Below, piece by piece: positions 1 to 7,603 of a stretch of 64,000 nt of DNA. The translations under genes and the position numbers were made by a program. This DNA comes from Streptomyces sp. NBC_01276. GTDB taxonomy: Bacteria > Actinomycetota > Actinomycetes > Streptomycetales > Streptomycetaceae. Location of the stretch: positions 2,480,001 to 2,544,000 of the forward strand of contig NZ_CP108442.1 of NCBI RefSeq assembly GCF_041435355.1, in the 5' to 3' direction. The notes beneath the pieces are model-generated. The model made no database searches. It saw nothing but the letters and a program-made list of their open reading frames with translations, and was not told the DNA's origin. Every line of letters begins with the position of its first letter. Positions within the stretch are counted from its first letter, which is position 1.

Positions 1-56
1 GCCCGCCTAGGGTGGGCCGGTAGACATTCGGCACCGGGCGAATCGAAGGGGCCGCC

Positions 57-1055
57 ATGGGGAACCACTTCCGCTTCGGCCCGGCCGATCTGCTGCGCTG
101 CCGCTTCGGGGTCTCCCCGCGCTGGGAGACGCAGGAGGCGGTACGGGTCCTGATGCGCCCGGAGCGGCAGGCGTACCACCTGCCCTGGCTGAGCCGGATC
201 CGCGCCGCCGCGGCCGGCCTGGACCTGCGTCCGCTGTGGCTGCTGATGCCGCGCCGGGGGCACCACCCCGACCTGCTGAGCCCTCCCCCGACGGGACCGT
301 CCCCGACCTTCGAGGAGGAGATGGCGCGGGTGCGCGCGGCGGCCGGCCGGCCGGAGGCGGCCCACGAGGACCTGCGCCGCTCCCTGGCCTGCACCCCGGG
401 CGCCCTGGAGAGCGCCGCCGGGCGGCGGATGCTGGCGGATCCGGGCCGGGCGGTGGCGGAGCTGGCCGATCTGACCGAGGCGGCCTGGCGGGCCCTGGTC
501 GCCCCGCACTGGCCCCGGCTGCGGGCCCTGCTGGAGGCGGACGTCCTGTTCCACTCCCGGCGGCTGGCGGCGGGCGGGCTGGAGGCGCTGTTCGACGGCC
601 TCCACCCCGATCTGCGCTGGGACGGCGGGACGAACACGCTGACCGTCGAGCGCCGGGCCCATCACGACCGCGCACTCGGCGGCCAGGGGCTGCTCCTGAT
701 GCCGAGCGCCTTCGTCTGGCCGGAGGTGGTCGGCGGATACGACCCCCCGTGGCAGCCCACGCTGGTGTATCCGGCCCGGGGCATCGGCGCCCTGTGGACG
801 GCCTCGGACGGACCGGCCCCGAGCGCGCTGGCCGGGCTGTTGGGCCGGGCCCGCGCCGAGGTGCTGTGCGCACTGCACGAGCCCGCCTCCACGACGGCCC
901 TCGCGCACCGCCTGGGCCTGGCGCCCTCGACGGTCTCGGCCCACCTGAAGGCACTGCGCGCGGCGGGTCTGCTGATCCCGTCCCGCCACGGCCACCAGGT
1001 CCTCTACGAACGCACGCCCCTGGCCATCGCGCTGGCGGCCGGCTGCGCCCCGTAG
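57..1055 (+). CDS. ArsR-family winged-helix transcriptional regulator
   Basis: A 332-residue protein. The last 75 residues or so form an ArsR/SmtB-type winged helix, with LGLAPSTVSAHLKALRAAGL as the recognition helix and a LIPSRHGHQVLYERT wing. The N-terminal 250 residues are the long, metal-site-free extension common in actinomycete ArsR-like proteins, so the ligand is probably not a metal. I see no Cys-rich motif. The ATG has AAGGGG six bases upstream. The gene is convergent with the small thiamine-binding-type gene, only 15 bases away. The regulated genes and the ligand are unknown. Confidence 0.85.
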   Translation: MGNHFRFGPADLLRCRFGVSPRWETQEAVRVLMRPERQAYHLPWLSRIRAAAAGLDLRPLWLLMPRRGHHPDLLSPPPTGPSPTFEEEMARVRAAAGRPEAAHEDLRRSLACTPGALESAAGRRMLADPGRAVAELADLTEAAWRALVAPHWPRLRALLEADVLFHSRRLAAGGLEALFDGLHPDLRWDGGTNTLTVERRAHHDRALGGQGLLLMPSAFVWPEVVGGYDPPWQPTLVYPARGIGALWTASDGPAPSALAGLLGRARAEVLCALHEPASTTALAHRLGLAPSTVSAHLKALRAAGLLIPSRHGHQVLYERTPLAIALAAGCAP

Positions 1056-1070
1056 CCGGCGCCGCGGCGC

Positions 1071-1367
1071 TCAGCCCTGGGCGAGGTGGCGTTCCACCGT
1101 CTCGATCTTCGAGGTCATCCCGTCGGTGATGCCGGGCCGGATGTCGGCCTTGAGGATGAAGGACACCCTCGGGGCCCGTTCCTCCACGGCGGCCACCGCG
1201 CGCCGGACCACGTCCATGACCTCGTCCCAAGGTCCTTCCACGGTGGTGAACATGGCGTCGGTGCGGTTCGGCAGCCCGGACTCGCGCACCACGCGGACCG
1301 CGTCGGCGACGTACTCGCCGACCTCTTCGCCGACCCCCAGCGGAGTGACCGAGAACGCGACGATCAC
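1071..1367 (-). CDS. MTH1187/YkoF-family thiamine-binding-type protein
   Basis: A 98-residue single-domain protein of the MTH1187 (UPF0045) family, a ferredoxin-like fold that in related proteins binds thiamine or similar small molecules. Supporting signs are the short length, the start [11 protein letters not shown], the central [19 protein letters not shown] segment and the C-terminal [15 protein letters not shown]. The start is GTG and overlaps the stop of the upstream DUF3817 gene as GTGA, so the two are translationally coupled. The actual ligand cannot be read from sequence. Confidence 0.85.
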   Translation of the reverse strand: MIVAFSVTPLGVGEEVGEYVADAVRVVRESGLPNRTDAMFTTVEGPWDEVMDVVRRAVAAVEERAPRVSFILKADIRPGITDGMTSKIETVERHLAQG

Positions 1368-1708
1368 GCCTGGGCCGCCTCACGGGCGCGGGCCGCGATG
1401 ACGCTGTCGGCCTCGTCGCGCTTGAGCAGCCTGTCCCCGTAGAGGCCGCCGAAGGGCAGCAGCGCGAACAGGAAGAACAGGGCCACCTTCTTGGCCGGCC
1501 ACTTCGCCTTGTTCCACACGTCGAGCAGGAAGATCGCGTAGATCACGAACAGGATCCCGTGCAGGATCCCGAGCGGCATCATCAGGTAGTCGATGTCCGA
1601 CACCCGGCTGAGCAGCGAGCCGAAGATCAGCAGCGCCGGGAACGACAGGGCTTCCGGAACGGAGATGAGGCGCAGCCGGTGCAGGGCGGAAGCGGTCTTG
1701 ATGTCCAC
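1364..1708 (-). CDS. DUF3817 small integral membrane protein
   Basis: A 114-residue protein from a GTG start with GAAGG seven bases upstream. It has three predicted transmembrane segments: around residues 15-35 ([20 protein letters not shown]), 43-63 (the [18 protein letters not shown] region) and 72-92 ([19 protein letters not shown]). The short length and the early LISVPEALS and HG motifs fit DUF3817, a family of unknown function whose domain also occurs at the end of some transporters. An open frame continues upstream of this start, but it runs antisense to the AIM24 gene and I do not believe it is used. Confidence 0.85.
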   Translation of the reverse strand: MDIKTASALHRLRLISVPEALSFPALLIFGSLLSRVSDIDYLMMPLGILHGILFVIYAIFLLDVWNKAKWPAKKVALFFLFALLPFGGLYGDRLLKRDEADSVIAARAREAAQA

Positions 1709-1870
1709 GTGGAACCTTCGCGGGTGGAGGCCGGGGGTCCGTCCCAGTGTCTCAGCCGTCACGGAAGATCTTGTGGCGGGTCCCCCGGATCCCCCGGAGT
1801 CGGGAGAGTGTGGCGCATATCGGCCACGGGACACTGTTCGGGCCCGTCCGCTGCCGATACCTTCGTCCCC

Positions 1871-2509
1871 GTGGCTCAGTTCCGACTCCAAGGCAGCAAG
1901 GTGCTCGCCGTCGACCTGACCGGTGACGCCGTGAAAGCCAAAAACGGCGCCATGGTCGCGTACGACGGCCAGATGGCCTTCAAGAAGATGACCGGCGGTG
2001 GCGAAGGCCTCCGCGGAATGGTGACCCGTCGCCTGACGGGTGAACAGATGACCGTGATGGAGGTGCAGGGACACGGCACCTGCTACTTCGCGGACCGGGC
2101 GAGTGAGATCAATCTGGTCAATCTGCGCGGCGAGAAGCTGCACGTCGAGTCCAGCAACCTGCTGTGCACCGACGCCGGCCTGCGCACCGGCACCACGTTC
2201 ACCGGCCTGCGCGGCGCGACCACGGGCAACGGCCTGTTCACGACGACGGTCGAGGGCTCGGGCCAGGCGGCGATCATGTCCGACGGCCCGGCGGTGGTGC
2301 TGCGCGTCAGCGCCCAGTACCCGCTGTCGGTGGACCCGGGCGCGTACATCGCGCACACCGGGAACCTCCAGCAGTCCTTCCAGTCCGGCGTGACCTTCCG
2401 CACCCTGATCGGCGAGGGGTCCGGAGAGGCCTTCCAGATCCGCTTCGAGGGCGAGGGCCTGGTCTACGTGCAGCCCAGCGAGCGCAACACCATCGGGGGC
2501 GACGTCTGA
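1871..2509 (+). CDS. AIM24-family protein, first of three
   Basis: A 212-residue AIM24/TerD-like beta-rich protein of unknown molecular function. The family is named after a yeast mitochondrial biogenesis protein; bacterial members are soluble. Family signs are KAKNGAMVAYDGQMAFKK near the N-terminus, repeated glycine-turn strands, GLFTTTVEGSGQAAI in the middle and GSGEAFQIRFEGEGLVYVQP at the end. The GTG start is chosen because homology begins at AQFRLQGSKVLAV; the open frame before it is not protein-like. No good ribosome-binding site precedes it. Its stop overlaps the next gene's start as TGATG, so all three AIM24 genes form one operon. Confidence 0.85.
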   Translation: MAQFRLQGSKVLAVDLTGDAVKAKNGAMVAYDGQMAFKKMTGGGEGLRGMVTRRLTGEQMTVMEVQGHGTCYFADRASEINLVNLRGEKLHVESSNLLCTDAGLRTGTTFTGLRGATTGNGLFTTTVEGSGQAAIMSDGPAVVLRVSAQYPLSVDPGAYIAHTGNLQQSFQSGVTFRTLIGEGSGEAFQIRFEGEGLVYVQPSERNTIGGDV

Positions 2510-3159
2510 TGCCGTTCCGCGAGATCAACTCGAAGATGATCGAGGCCCAGGTCGTCCCCGGGCAGAAGCTGTACAGCCAGCGCGGGGCGATGCTGGCCTA
2601 CCGCGGCGACGTCTCCTTCACCCCGAGCCTGACGGGCGGTCAGGGCGGCGTGATGGGCATGATCGGACGCCGGGTGGCGAACGAGCAGACGCCCCTGATG
2701 GCCGTGGAGGGCAGCGGCACCGTGATGTTCGGCCACGGCGGCCACCACGTCCAGGTCGTCAACCTCTCGGGCGAGACCCTCTACGTGGAGGCCGACCGGC
2801 TGCTCGCCTTCGACGGCACCCTCCAGCAGGGGACGATGTTCATGGGCTCGCAGGGCGGCGTCATGGGCATGGTGCGCGGCCAGGTGACCGGCCAGGGCCT
2901 GTTCACGACCACCCTCAAGGGCCACGGCGCGGTCGCCGTGATGGCCCACGGCGGAGTCCTGGAACTCCCCATCACCCCGAACCGGCCGGTCCACGTCGAC
3001 CCGCAGGCGTACGTGGCCCACCACGGGGACGTCAGGAACAAGCTCTCCGCCGCCCTGGGCTGGCGGGACATGGTCGGCCGCGGTTCGGGCGAGGCGTTCC
3101 AGCTGGAGCTGTCCGGCCAGGGCGCCGTCTTCGTACAGGCCTCGGAGGAGAAGCTGTGA
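2509..3159 (+). CDS. AIM24-family protein, second of three
   Basis: A 216-residue paralogue of the preceding gene, with the same order of motifs: GAMLAYRGDVSFTPSLTGGQ, GQGLFTTTLKGHGAVAVMAHG, then VDPQAYVAHHGDV and GSGEAFQLELSGQGAVFVQAS. It has glycine-methionine-rich loops (GGVMGMIGRR, GGVMGMVRGQ) that the first copy lacks. The start ATG overlaps the previous stop by one base and its own stop overlaps the third gene's start by four bases. A complex of the three products is plausible from this coupling but not shown. Confidence 0.87.
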   Translation: MPFREINSKMIEAQVVPGQKLYSQRGAMLAYRGDVSFTPSLTGGQGGVMGMIGRRVANEQTPLMAVEGSGTVMFGHGGHHVQVVNLSGETLYVEADRLLAFDGTLQQGTMFMGSQGGVMGMVRGQVTGQGLFTTTLKGHGAVAVMAHGGVLELPITPNRPVHVDPQAYVAHHGDVRNKLSAALGWRDMVGRGSGEAFQLELSGQGAVFVQASEEKL

Positions 3160-3974
3160 ACTTTGGTCCCGTGACCGGCGGACCGGGCGGCCCGACGGTC
3201 TTCGACCCGCACACCCTGCCCTCCGACGACAACGTGAACTCCTACACCTTCTGCGTGGAGCTCAAGGGGAGCCAGTGGTTCCTGCAGAAGGGCAAGATGA
3301 TCGCCTACTACGGGCGCATCGACTTCAACGGCATCGGCAACGGCCGCTTCGACCGGCTGCTGCGCACCAGTTTCCACTCGCCCCTGCACGCGAGCGACTG
3401 GGTGGTGGCCGAGGGGCAGGGCAAGATGCTCCTGGCCGACCGCGCCTTCGACGTGAACTCGTACGACCTGGACGACGGCAACCTGACCATCCGGTCGGGG
3501 AACCTCCTCGCCTACCAGCCCACGCTCGCCCTCAAGCAGTCCATCGTCCCGGGCTTCCTGACGCTGATCGGAACCGGGAAGTTCGTGGCTGCGTCCAACG
3601 GACCGGTGGTGTTCATGGAACCGCCGCTGCGCGTGGACCCGCAGGCCCTGGTGGGCTGGGCGGACTGCCCGTCCCCGTGCCACCACTACGACCACGGATA
3701 CATGACGGGCGTGATGGGCGGACTGCGTTCGCTCACGGGACTCGGCGGCACCTCGGGCGAGGAGCACCAGTTCGAGTTCGTCGGGGCGGGGACGGTTCTG
3801 CTCCAGTCGTCGGAGATGCTGATGGCGGAGCAGCCGGTGGGCGCGGTGGGCGCCGGTGCGGCCACGGGCAACGCCCAGGGCGTTCCGGGGGCCGGCCAGG
3901 GCCCGCTGGGTCAGCTGGGCGTGCCGCGGATGCCGGGGCAGCTGGGAGACCTCCAGCGGCGACTCGGACTGTGA
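3156..3974 (+). CDS. AIM24-family protein, third of three, with Gly/Ala-rich tail
   Basis: A 272-residue protein and the most diverged of the three. It keeps KGKMIAYYGRIDFNGIGNGR, ADRAFDVNSYDLDDGNLTI, VDPQALVGW and HQFEFVGAGTVLLQSSE. It carries an insert with Cys and His residues (CPSPCHHYDHGY, around residues 170-182) absent from the other two, and a low-complexity Gly/Ala/Gln tail of about 45 residues. The start is GTG in a GTGA overlap. It could be the assembly- or partner-specific member of the trio, but this is inference. Confidence 0.85.
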   Translation: MNFGPVTGGPGGPTVFDPHTLPSDDNVNSYTFCVELKGSQWFLQKGKMIAYYGRIDFNGIGNGRFDRLLRTSFHSPLHASDWVVAEGQGKMLLADRAFDVNSYDLDDGNLTIRSGNLLAYQPTLALKQSIVPGFLTLIGTGKFVAASNGPVVFMEPPLRVDPQALVGWADCPSPCHHYDHGYMTGVMGGLRSLTGLGGTSGEEHQFEFVGAGTVLLQSSEMLMAEQPVGAVGAGAATGNAQGVPGAGQGPLGQLGVPRMPGQLGDLQRRLGL

Positions 3975-3996
3975 GACTCCGCACATCTTCCTATTT

Positions 3997-4026
3997 TTGT
4001 ACGTAATTCAACTTCTTAGGTAGAGT
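3997..4026 (+). promoter_or_regulatory. Probable promoter giving a leaderless marR transcript
   Basis: The short gap before the MarR gene is unusually AT-rich for this genome. TTGTAC at 3997-4002 and TAGAGT at 4021-4026 are 18 bases apart and match -35 and -10 hexamers. The ATG lies six bases after the -10 box, so the expected transcription start coincides with the start codon. No Shine-Dalgarno sequence is present. Confidence 0.5.
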
Positions 4027-4032
4027 TCATTC

Positions 4033-4518
4033 ATGGAGACCATCGAGACCGAGACGGCCACCCGCTGGCTGACCGACGCCGAGCAGTGCGCCTGGCGCAC
4101 CCATCTGGACGTCAGCAGACTGCTGATGCACCAGCTGGAAAAGGATCTCCAGCCCTTCGGGCTCACCAACAACGACTACGAGATCCTCGTGAACCTCTCG
4201 GAGTCGGACGGCCACCGGATGCGCATGAGCGATCTGGCCACCGCCACGCTGCAGTCCAAGAGCCGGCTGTCCCACCAGATCACCCGCATGGAGACGGCGG
4301 GCCTGGTGCGCCGGGTGAACTGCGAGTCCGACCGCCGCGGCCTGTACGCGGTGCTCACGGACGAGGGCATGGACACCATGCGCAAGGTGGCCCCGCACCA
4401 CGTGGCATCGGTGCGGGAGCACTTCATCGACCTGCTGCCGCCTCAGGCCCTGGCGGCCCTGCGCGAATCGCTGCGCCCCGTCGCGGAGCACCTGCGCGAG
4501 AACCGCGGGAAGGTGTAG
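4033..4518 (+). CDS. MarR-family transcriptional regulator
   Basis: A 161-residue winged-helix regulator. Residues 50-110 or so hold the MarR DNA-binding domain: MSDLATATLQSKSRLSHQIT as the helix-turn-helix, then RMETAGLVRRVNCESDRRGL as the wing, with the usual D-R-R near the wing tip. Flanking helices (RTHLDVSRLLMHQLEKDL and the C-terminal REHFIDLLP) form the dimer domain. It follows the AIM24 operon by 58 bases and probably has its own leaderless promoter. Whether it controls the AIM24 genes is unknown. Confidence 0.9.
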   Translation: METIETETATRWLTDAEQCAWRTHLDVSRLLMHQLEKDLQPFGLTNNDYEILVNLSESDGHRMRMSDLATATLQSKSRLSHQITRMETAGLVRRVNCESDRRGLYAVLTDEGMDTMRKVAPHHVASVREHFIDLLPPQALAALRESLRPVAEHLRENRGKV

Positions 4519-4566
4519 CCGGACCCCGCCGGCCCGGCCGCGGCCCTGCCGCCGCCGGGCTTCCGC

Positions 4567-4597
<31 letters not shown>

Positions 4598-4685
4598 AAC
4601 GGCCGACCCGCCCGGAACGCCGGTGCGGGGGCGGCGCCACCCGGCCGCCGCCCCCGCCACCTCCCCCTCGGGCCCCCGGCCCCGC

Positions 4686-5648
4686 TCAGGCCTCCGTGAG
4701 GCCGTCCAGCAGGGCGTCCGCCGCCGCGTACGGGTCCAGCTCGCCCGCGGCGACCCGTACGGCCAGCGCGTCGAGCCGCGCGTCCCCGTGCAGGTCGGCC
4801 AGCCGGCCGCGCAGGGTGGTGATCGCGATCGTCTCCACCTCGCGGGCCGCACGCGCCGCACGGCGCCCGTCCAGCACCCCGTGCTCGTCCATCCAGGCCC
4901 GGTGCTTCTCCAGGGCCTCGACCAGCTCGTCGATGCCCTGCCCGCGCGCCGCGACCGTCTTGACGATCGGGGGCCGCCAGTCGTCCGGTCCCCGGGACTC
5001 GCCGAGCCCCAGCATGTGGTTGAGCTCCCGGGCCGTCGCGTCCGCGCCGTCCCGGTCCGCCTTGTTCACCACGTACACGTCGCCGATCTCCAGGATTCCG
5101 GCCTTCGCGGCCTGGATCCCGTCGCCCATCCCGGGCGCCAGCAGCACCACCGAGGTGTCGGCCTGCGAGGCGATCTCCACCTCGGACTGACCGACGCCCA
5201 CCGTCTCGACCAGGATCACGTCGCAGCCCGCCGCGTCCAGCACCCGGATCGCCTGCGGGGCGGCCCAGGCCAGGCCGCCGAGGTGCCCGCGGGTCGCCAT
5301 CGAGCGGATGTAGACCCCCGGGTCGGAGGCGTGGTCCGACATCCGGACCCGGTCGCCGAGGAGCGCCCCGCCCGAGAAGGGCGAGGACGGGTCCACGGCC
5401 AGCACGCCGACCCGCTTGCCGGCCTTGCGGTAGGCCGTGACGAGCGCCGAGGTCGAGGTCGACTTGCCGACACCGGGCGAGCCGGTCAGGCCGACCACGT
5501 ACGCGCCACCGGTCAGCGGGGCCAGGGCGGCCATCACCTCGCGCAGGTGCGGGGACGCCCCCTCGACCAGTGAGATCAGCCGGGCCACGGCCCGCGGCCG
5601 GCCCTCGCGGGCCTGCGCCACCAGCGTGGGGACGTCCACCGTCGTCAT
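4686..5648 (-). CDS. meaB: Methylmalonyl-CoA mutase-associated GTPase MeaB
   Basis: A 320-residue G3E-family GTPase that guards B12-dependent methylmalonyl-CoA mutase, gating cofactor loading and protecting it from inactivation. Visible motifs are the P-loop GLTGSPGVGKST, the G2/G3 segment DVILVETVGVGQSEVEIA and the base-specificity motif VVNKADRDGADAT. The C-terminal helices with LHGDARLDALAVRVAAGELD form the dimerisation arm. The ATG sits eight bases after the thiolase stop, so the two form an operon. The mutase subunits are not in this window. Confidence 0.95.
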   Translation of the reverse strand: MTTVDVPTLVAQAREGRPRAVARLISLVEGASPHLREVMAALAPLTGGAYVVGLTGSPGVGKSTSTSALVTAYRKAGKRVGVLAVDPSSPFSGGALLGDRVRMSDHASDPGVYIRSMATRGHLGGLAWAAPQAIRVLDAAGCDVILVETVGVGQSEVEIASQADTSVVLLAPGMGDGIQAAKAGILEIGDVYVVNKADRDGADATARELNHMLGLGESRGPDDWRPPIVKTVAARGQGIDELVEALEKHRAWMDEHGVLDGRRAARAAREVETIAITTLRGRLADLHGDARLDALAVRVAAGELDPYAAADALLDGLTEA

Positions 5649-5656
5649 CCGCGCAC

Positions 5657-6859
5657 CTACGCCTTCGGGACGCGGATCACGAGGGCGTCGCCCTGGCCGC
5701 CGCCACCGCACAGCGCGGCCGCGCCCACGCCGCCGCCCCGGCGCTTGAGCTCCAGCGCCAGGTGCAGCACCACGCGGGCACCGGACATGCCGATGGGGTG
5801 CCCCAGCGCAATGGCGCCACCGTTGACGTTCACCTTTTCCGGGGTCACGCCGAGGTCCTTCATTGACTGCACGGCGACCGCCGCGAAGGCCTCGTTGATC
5901 TCGATGAGGTCCAGGTCGGAGACCTCCAGGCCCTCCTTCTTCAGGGCGTGCAGGATCGCGTTCGAGGGCTGCGACTGGAGGGAGTTGTCCGGACCGGCCA
6001 CGTTGCCGTGGGCGCCGATCTCGGCGATCCACTCCAGGCCCAGCTCCTCGGCCTTGGCCTTGCTCATCACGACCACGGCGGCCGCGCCGTCGGAGATCTG
6101 CGAGGAGGTGCCGGCGGTGATCGTCCCGTCCTTGGCGAAGGCCGGCCGCAGCTTGCCGAGCGACTCCACGGTGGTCTCCGCGCGGATGCCCTCGTCCGCC
6201 ACCAACAGCACCGGGTCGCCCTTGCGCTGCGGAATCTCGACCGGGGTGATCTCGGCCTCGAAGACGCCGTTCTTCTGCGCGGCGGCGGCCCGCTGGTGGG
6301 AGGCGGCCGCGAACGCGTCCTGCGGGGCGCGCTCGATGCCCAGCCGGGTGTTGTGCTTCTCGGTGGACTCGCCCATCGCGATGTTCTCGAAGGCGTCGGT
6401 GAGGCCGTCGTGGGCCATCGCGTCCAGCATCCCGATGGCGCCGTACTTGAAGCCCTCGCGGGACTTCGGCAGCAGGTGCGGGGCGTTGGTCATCGACTCC
6501 TGGCCGCCCGCGACCACGATGTCGAATTCGCCGGCGCGGATGAGCTGGTCCGCCAGCGCGATCGCGTCGAGGCCCGAGAGGCACACCTTGTTGATGGTGA
6601 GCGCGGGCACGTTCATCGGGATGCCCGCCTTGACGGCGGCCTGGCGGGCGGGGATCTGGCCCGCGCCGGCCTGGAGCACCTGGCCCATGATCACGTACTG
6701 GACCTGGTCGCCGGAGATGCCGGCCCGTTCCAGCGCCGACTTGATGGCGAATCCGCCGAGGTCGGCGCCCGAGAAGGACTTCAGCGAGCCGAGCAGACGC
6801 CCCATGGGCGTGCGGGCCCCGGCGACGATCACTGAAGTGGTGTTGTTCGTTCCGGACAT
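5657..6859 (-). CDS. Acetyl-CoA C-acetyltransferase (thiolase)
   Basis: A 400-residue type II thiolase that condenses two acetyl-CoA to acetoacetyl-CoA, or the reverse. The acylated cysteine is in [14 protein letters not shown] (near residue 89), the histidine in [19 protein letters not shown] and the second cysteine in [14 protein letters not shown]. Full family length. It is co-directional with meaB and divergent from methylmalonyl-CoA epimerase. With 3-hydroxybutyryl-CoA dehydrogenase at 24 kb it could feed C4 acyl-CoA for the ethylmalonyl-CoA route or for degradation. Substrate chain length is not certain from sequence alone. Confidence 0.93.
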   Translation of the reverse strand: MSGTNNTTSVIVAGARTPMGRLLGSLKSFSGADLGGFAIKSALERAGISGDQVQYVIMGQVLQAGAGQIPARQAAVKAGIPMNVPALTINKVCLSGLDAIALADQLIRAGEFDIVVAGGQESMTNAPHLLPKSREGFKYGAIGMLDAMAHDGLTDAFENIAMGESTEKHNTRLGIERAPQDAFAAASHQRAAAAQKNGVFEAEITPVEIPQRKGDPVLLVADEGIRAETTVESLGKLRPAFAKDGTITAGTSSQISDGAAAVVVMSKAKAEELGLEWIAEIGAHGNVAGPDNSLQSQPSNAILHALKKEGLEVSDLDLIEINEAFAAVAVQSMKDLGVTPEKVNVNGGAIALGHPIGMSGARVVLHLALELKRRGGGVGAAALCGGGGQGDALVIRVPKA

Positions 6860-6994
6860 GAGGCACAGCCCCTTGGATGAGGAGTGAACGAGGGTTTACC
6901 TGAATGTACTGAGCGGTACCCGCGCCGTCACCGGGCAGTCGGTGTGATCGCTGGCACGTTGCGTAACCACCCTCCGCGGCGGTGGACTGGTCCC

Positions 6995-7423
6995 ATGCTG
7001 ACAAGAATCGACCACATCGGGATCGCCTGCTTCGACCTCGACAAGACCGTCGAGTTCTACCGTGCCACGTACGGCTTCGAGGTGTTCCACACCGAGATCA
7101 ACGAGGAGCAGGGCGTACGCGAGGCCATGCTCAAGATCAACGAGACCTCCGACGGCGGGGCCTCCTACCTCCAGCTCCTGGAGCCCACCCGCGAGGACTC
7201 CGCGGTGGGCAAGTGGCTGGCCAAGAACGGCGAGGGCGTCCACCACATCGCCTTCGGCACCGCGGACGTCGACGGCGACTCCGAAGCCATCCGCGGCAAG
7301 GGCGTCCGGGTCCTCTACGACGAGCCGCGAACCGGCTCCATGGGCTCCCGGATCACCTTCCTCCACCCCAAGGACTGCCACGGAGTCCTGACCGAACTGG
7401 TCACCAGCAACCCTGATCACTGA
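6995..7423 (+). CDS. mce: Methylmalonyl-CoA epimerase
   Basis: A 142-residue VOC-fold enzyme interconverting (2R)- and (2S)-methylmalonyl-CoA. Metal ligands are visible as His in RIDHIGIACFDL, His in GVHHIAFGT and Glu in GVLTELV, with the linking LQLLEPT strand. The ATG is preferred over an upstream in-frame ATG because the family starts at MLTRIDHIGIA. It shares an intergenic region with the divergent thiolase gene. Together with meaB this marks a methylmalonyl-CoA metabolism cluster. Confidence 0.95.
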   Translation: MLTRIDHIGIACFDLDKTVEFYRATYGFEVFHTEINEEQGVREAMLKINETSDGGASYLQLLEPTREDSAVGKWLAKNGEGVHHIAFGTADVDGDSEAIRGKGVRVLYDEPRTGSMGSRITFLHPKDCHGVLTELVTSNPDH

Positions 7424-7433
7424 TGCCCCCATT

Positions 7434-7468
7434 CCCCGGCCGGTAGAGTGGCACTGGCTCGGCCGGGG
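7434..7468 (+). terminator. Rho-independent-like terminator after mce
   Basis: A perfect 9-bp stem (CCCCGGCCG with CGGCCGGGG) closes a 17-base loop, starting 10 bases after the mce stop. It separates mce from scy. Confidence 0.65.
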
Positions 7469-7603
7469 TTCGGTGCGGAGACGGGGTCGGGGCCCGAACC
7501 CCTGCCCCGGTATCTGACACCATTCCCCGGGGGCGTCGTTCAGCGGGCGAGCGATGCTCAATTGGGAGTGAGCTTGCGACCAGGGGACGGATGGGACCGC
7601 GCT

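Noticed and set aside
7..1383. A 458-residue minus-strand frame opposite the ArsR gene
   Set aside because: It is low-complexity Arg/Pro/Gly sequence typical of antisense frames in high-GC DNA.
4686..7004. One 772-residue minus-strand frame covering meaB and the thiolase region
   Set aside because: Only the last 320 codons (meaB) are protein-like. The rest is the thiolase gene read in the wrong frame.
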